Assembly (NCBI GenBank): GCA_900545185.1 | Contig: UQYH01000011.1 | Coordinates: forward strand, 1-31,196 | Reading direction: 5' to 3' | From: an uncultured Eubacteriales bacterium | GTDB taxonomy: Bacteria; Bacillota; Clostridia; UBA1381; UBA9506 | DNA: 31,196 nucleotides | The notes under the pieces: generated by a model | What the model saw: the letters and a program-made list of their open reading frames with translations, nothing else | Databases searched by the model: none | Told to the model about the DNA's origin: nothing | Made by a program: the position numbers and the translations under genes | In this document: piece after piece, positions 29,857-31,196 of the stretch | How the letters are laid out: every line of letters starts with the position of its first letter | Position numbering within the stretch: the stretch's first letter is position 1

Positions 29857-31156
29857 GCCGTTCTACCTCCTCCGTCAAAAAGGATAAATCCATCCCCCAA
29901 AAATCGGCACGTGCCAGCGCCTCGGCCGTGGTGGCGGTTTTTAAAAATGCCATGATTGCCGGATCATCGTTGGCCATATCGGTTTTATAAAAGGCCAAAA
30001 GTGCGGCAAAGCCCTTTAAAAGCGTTTGCGGATAGCTGCCGAACCGCTTTTTATATTCCAAAATAGAAGGCAGCACGCGTACCTTGAATTTGCTGACGGA
30101 ATTGAGCGCAATAGAGGACAGCATGTGGCGGATATACGGATTGGCAAAGCGTTCAAAAACGTCCTTTGCATAGGCTGTCAGCTCCTCTTTGGGGAGATCC
30201 AGCGTGGGGATAATTTCTTCAAACACGCATTTTTCCAAATAGGCATGCATATTGCTGTCGTTCATGCAGTCGCCCACGGTTTCAAATCCGCGCAGCATGG
30301 CATACGGCACCAGCGAGGTGTGCGCACCGTTTAAAATACGTACCTTGCGTGTGCGGTACGGCTCTAGGTTATCCGTAAACACAACGTTTAAGCCGATTTC
30401 TTTGAGAGGCAGCGCCTTTTCTACAATCGGGTCGCCCTCAATGACCCACAAATGGAACAGCTCGGAGGTGTTGCGCATGTTATCCTCATAGCCCAGCTGT
30501 AAATCCTCATTTTTGGGAAAGCCCGTTACAATGCGGTCTACCAGTGTGCAGCAGAAGTGATTTTCCGTATCCAGCCAGTTTAAAAACGCATCGCCCAGCT
30601 GCCATTCTTCGGCATATTGACGGACGATGGCGGCCAGCTTTTCGCCGTTGCGGTCAATCAGCTCGCAGGGGAGCAGAATCAGGCCGGGGAGACCCTTTTG
30701 GAAACGGTGATACAAAAACTGTGTCAGCTTGGCAGGGTATGAAACGGCCGGGCGGTCGGTCAATTGATCTCCGGCATGATAGGCAATGCCGGCTTCGGTT
30801 GTGTTGCTTACCACAAATTGCAAATCGGGATTTTCGGCCAGCTTTAAGTAAGCGTCAAAATCGTCATAGGGCTTTACGCAGCGCGAAATTACGCTGATGA
30901 CATCGCGGTTGACGGTCGGTTTGCCGTTTTCCAGGCCGCGCATAACGTGGGTATACAGGCAATTTTGTTCGCTCAATTTGTCGCACATGCCCTTTTCGAT
31001 GGGCTGCACGACAACCACGCTGCCGTCAAATTTGCCGCTGTCGGCCAGCTTTTGAAACATCCAATCCACAAAGCCGCGTAAAAAGCCGCCTTCGCCAAAC
31101 TGTACAACGCGTTCGGGACGCTCTGTTTTTGCGTATATTTCCTGAATTTTTTGCAT
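29834..31156 (-). CDS. uxaB: Tagaturonate reductase (altronate oxidoreductase)
   Basis: 440 residues of the mannitol dehydrogenase superfamily. The N-terminal Rossmann region reads VVQFGEGGFLRGF (17-29). The catalytic signature K271-x4-N276-x2-H279 lies in KVRILNGAHTS, and a helical C-terminal domain completes the protein. It reduces tagaturonate to altronate with NADH; UxaA then acts on the product. AAGGAG lies ten bases before the ATG at 31156. About 40 bases of upstream sequence remain in the window, without a clear promoter, so the operon may begin further upstream, possibly with uxaC. Fructuronate reductase (UxuB) is the nearest alternative, excluded mainly by the UxaA partner. Confidence 0.9.
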   Translation of the reverse strand: MQKIQEIYAKTERPERVVQFGEGGFLRGFVDWMFQKLADSGKFDGSVVVVQPIEKGMCDKLSEQNCLYTHVMRGLENGKPTVNRDVISVISRCVKPYDDFDAYLKLAENPDLQFVVSNTTEAGIAYHAGDQLTDRPAVSYPAKLTQFLYHRFQKGLPGLILLPCELIDRNGEKLAAIVRQYAEEWQLGDAFLNWLDTENHFCCTLVDRIVTGFPKNEDLQLGYEDNMRNTSELFHLWVIEGDPIVEKALPLKEIGLNVVFTDNLEPYRTRKVRILNGAHTSLVPYAMLRGFETVGDCMNDSNMHAYLEKCVFEEIIPTLDLPKEELTAYAKDVFERFANPYIRHMLSSIALNSVSKFKVRVLPSILEYKKRFGSYPQTLLKGFAALLAFYKTDMANDDPAIMAFLKTATTAEALARADFWGMDLSFLTEEVERLADSSVR

Positions 31157-31196
31157 TATGTATCAGCTCCTTATTTGATTCAAAAAATCTTCTGAT

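Overview
Organism. The window looks like a chromosome segment of an anaerobic, fermentative, hydrogen-forming member of the Clostridia (Firmicutes). The reasons are a trimeric NADH-linked [FeFe] hydrogenase beside an Nfn transhydrogenase, a second group-B-type [FeFe] hydrogenase, a T-box leader before pheST, uronate catabolism genes, strong AGGAGG-type ribosome binding sites and DUF739/S24-type phage regulators. The base composition is moderate (near half G+C by eye). Genus cannot be assigned from the sequence alone.

Layout. (1) 74-8233, plus strand: redox block of nfnA-nfnB, hydC-hydB-hydA, a small [2Fe-2S] thioredoxin-like protein and, after a terminator-like hairpin, a stand-alone [FeFe] hydrogenase. 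(2) 8368-10203: a compact phage-style regulatory island. A DUF739-like Cro-type protein and an S24/CI-type repressor are divergently transcribed. Three copies or half-copies of a GTTGCA-N3-TGCAAC operator lie between them and further copies flank them. Two small coupled genes, one resembling phage late regulators, complete it. No integrase or structural gene is present. (3) 10390-12206: two tandem EamA/DMT transporter paralogues. (4) 12330-16600: a large repeat-rich surface-type protein that appears to have lost its signal peptide, a small acidic protein under a start-codon hairpin, and a hairpin-rich intergenic repeat that truncates an acetyltransferase remnant. (5) 16690-17382: trmO. (6) 25346 down to 17448, minus strand: promoter, T-box, pheS-pheT, then aroA-aroC-pheA-aroK, all co-directional. 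(7) 25465-28361: a short beta-rich gene followed by a mosaic locus in which a secreted-protein N-terminus is fused in frame to an AraC-family fragment, with a frame change and another fusion. (8) 31156 down to 28477, minus strand: uxaB-uxaA for hexuronate breakdown.

How it works together. The first block would move electrons among NADH, NADPH, ferredoxin and H2. The pheST-aro block joins phenylalanine charging to the last steps of phenylalanine synthesis, possibly under one tRNA-Phe-sensing T-box. The uxaBA pair feeds pectin-derived sugar acids into central metabolism. The most unusual parts are the free-standing lysogeny-like switch and the set of truncated or fused genes at 12.4, 16.5 and 26-28 kb, which point to repeated deletion and rearrangement in accessory DNA or, alternatively, assembly joins.
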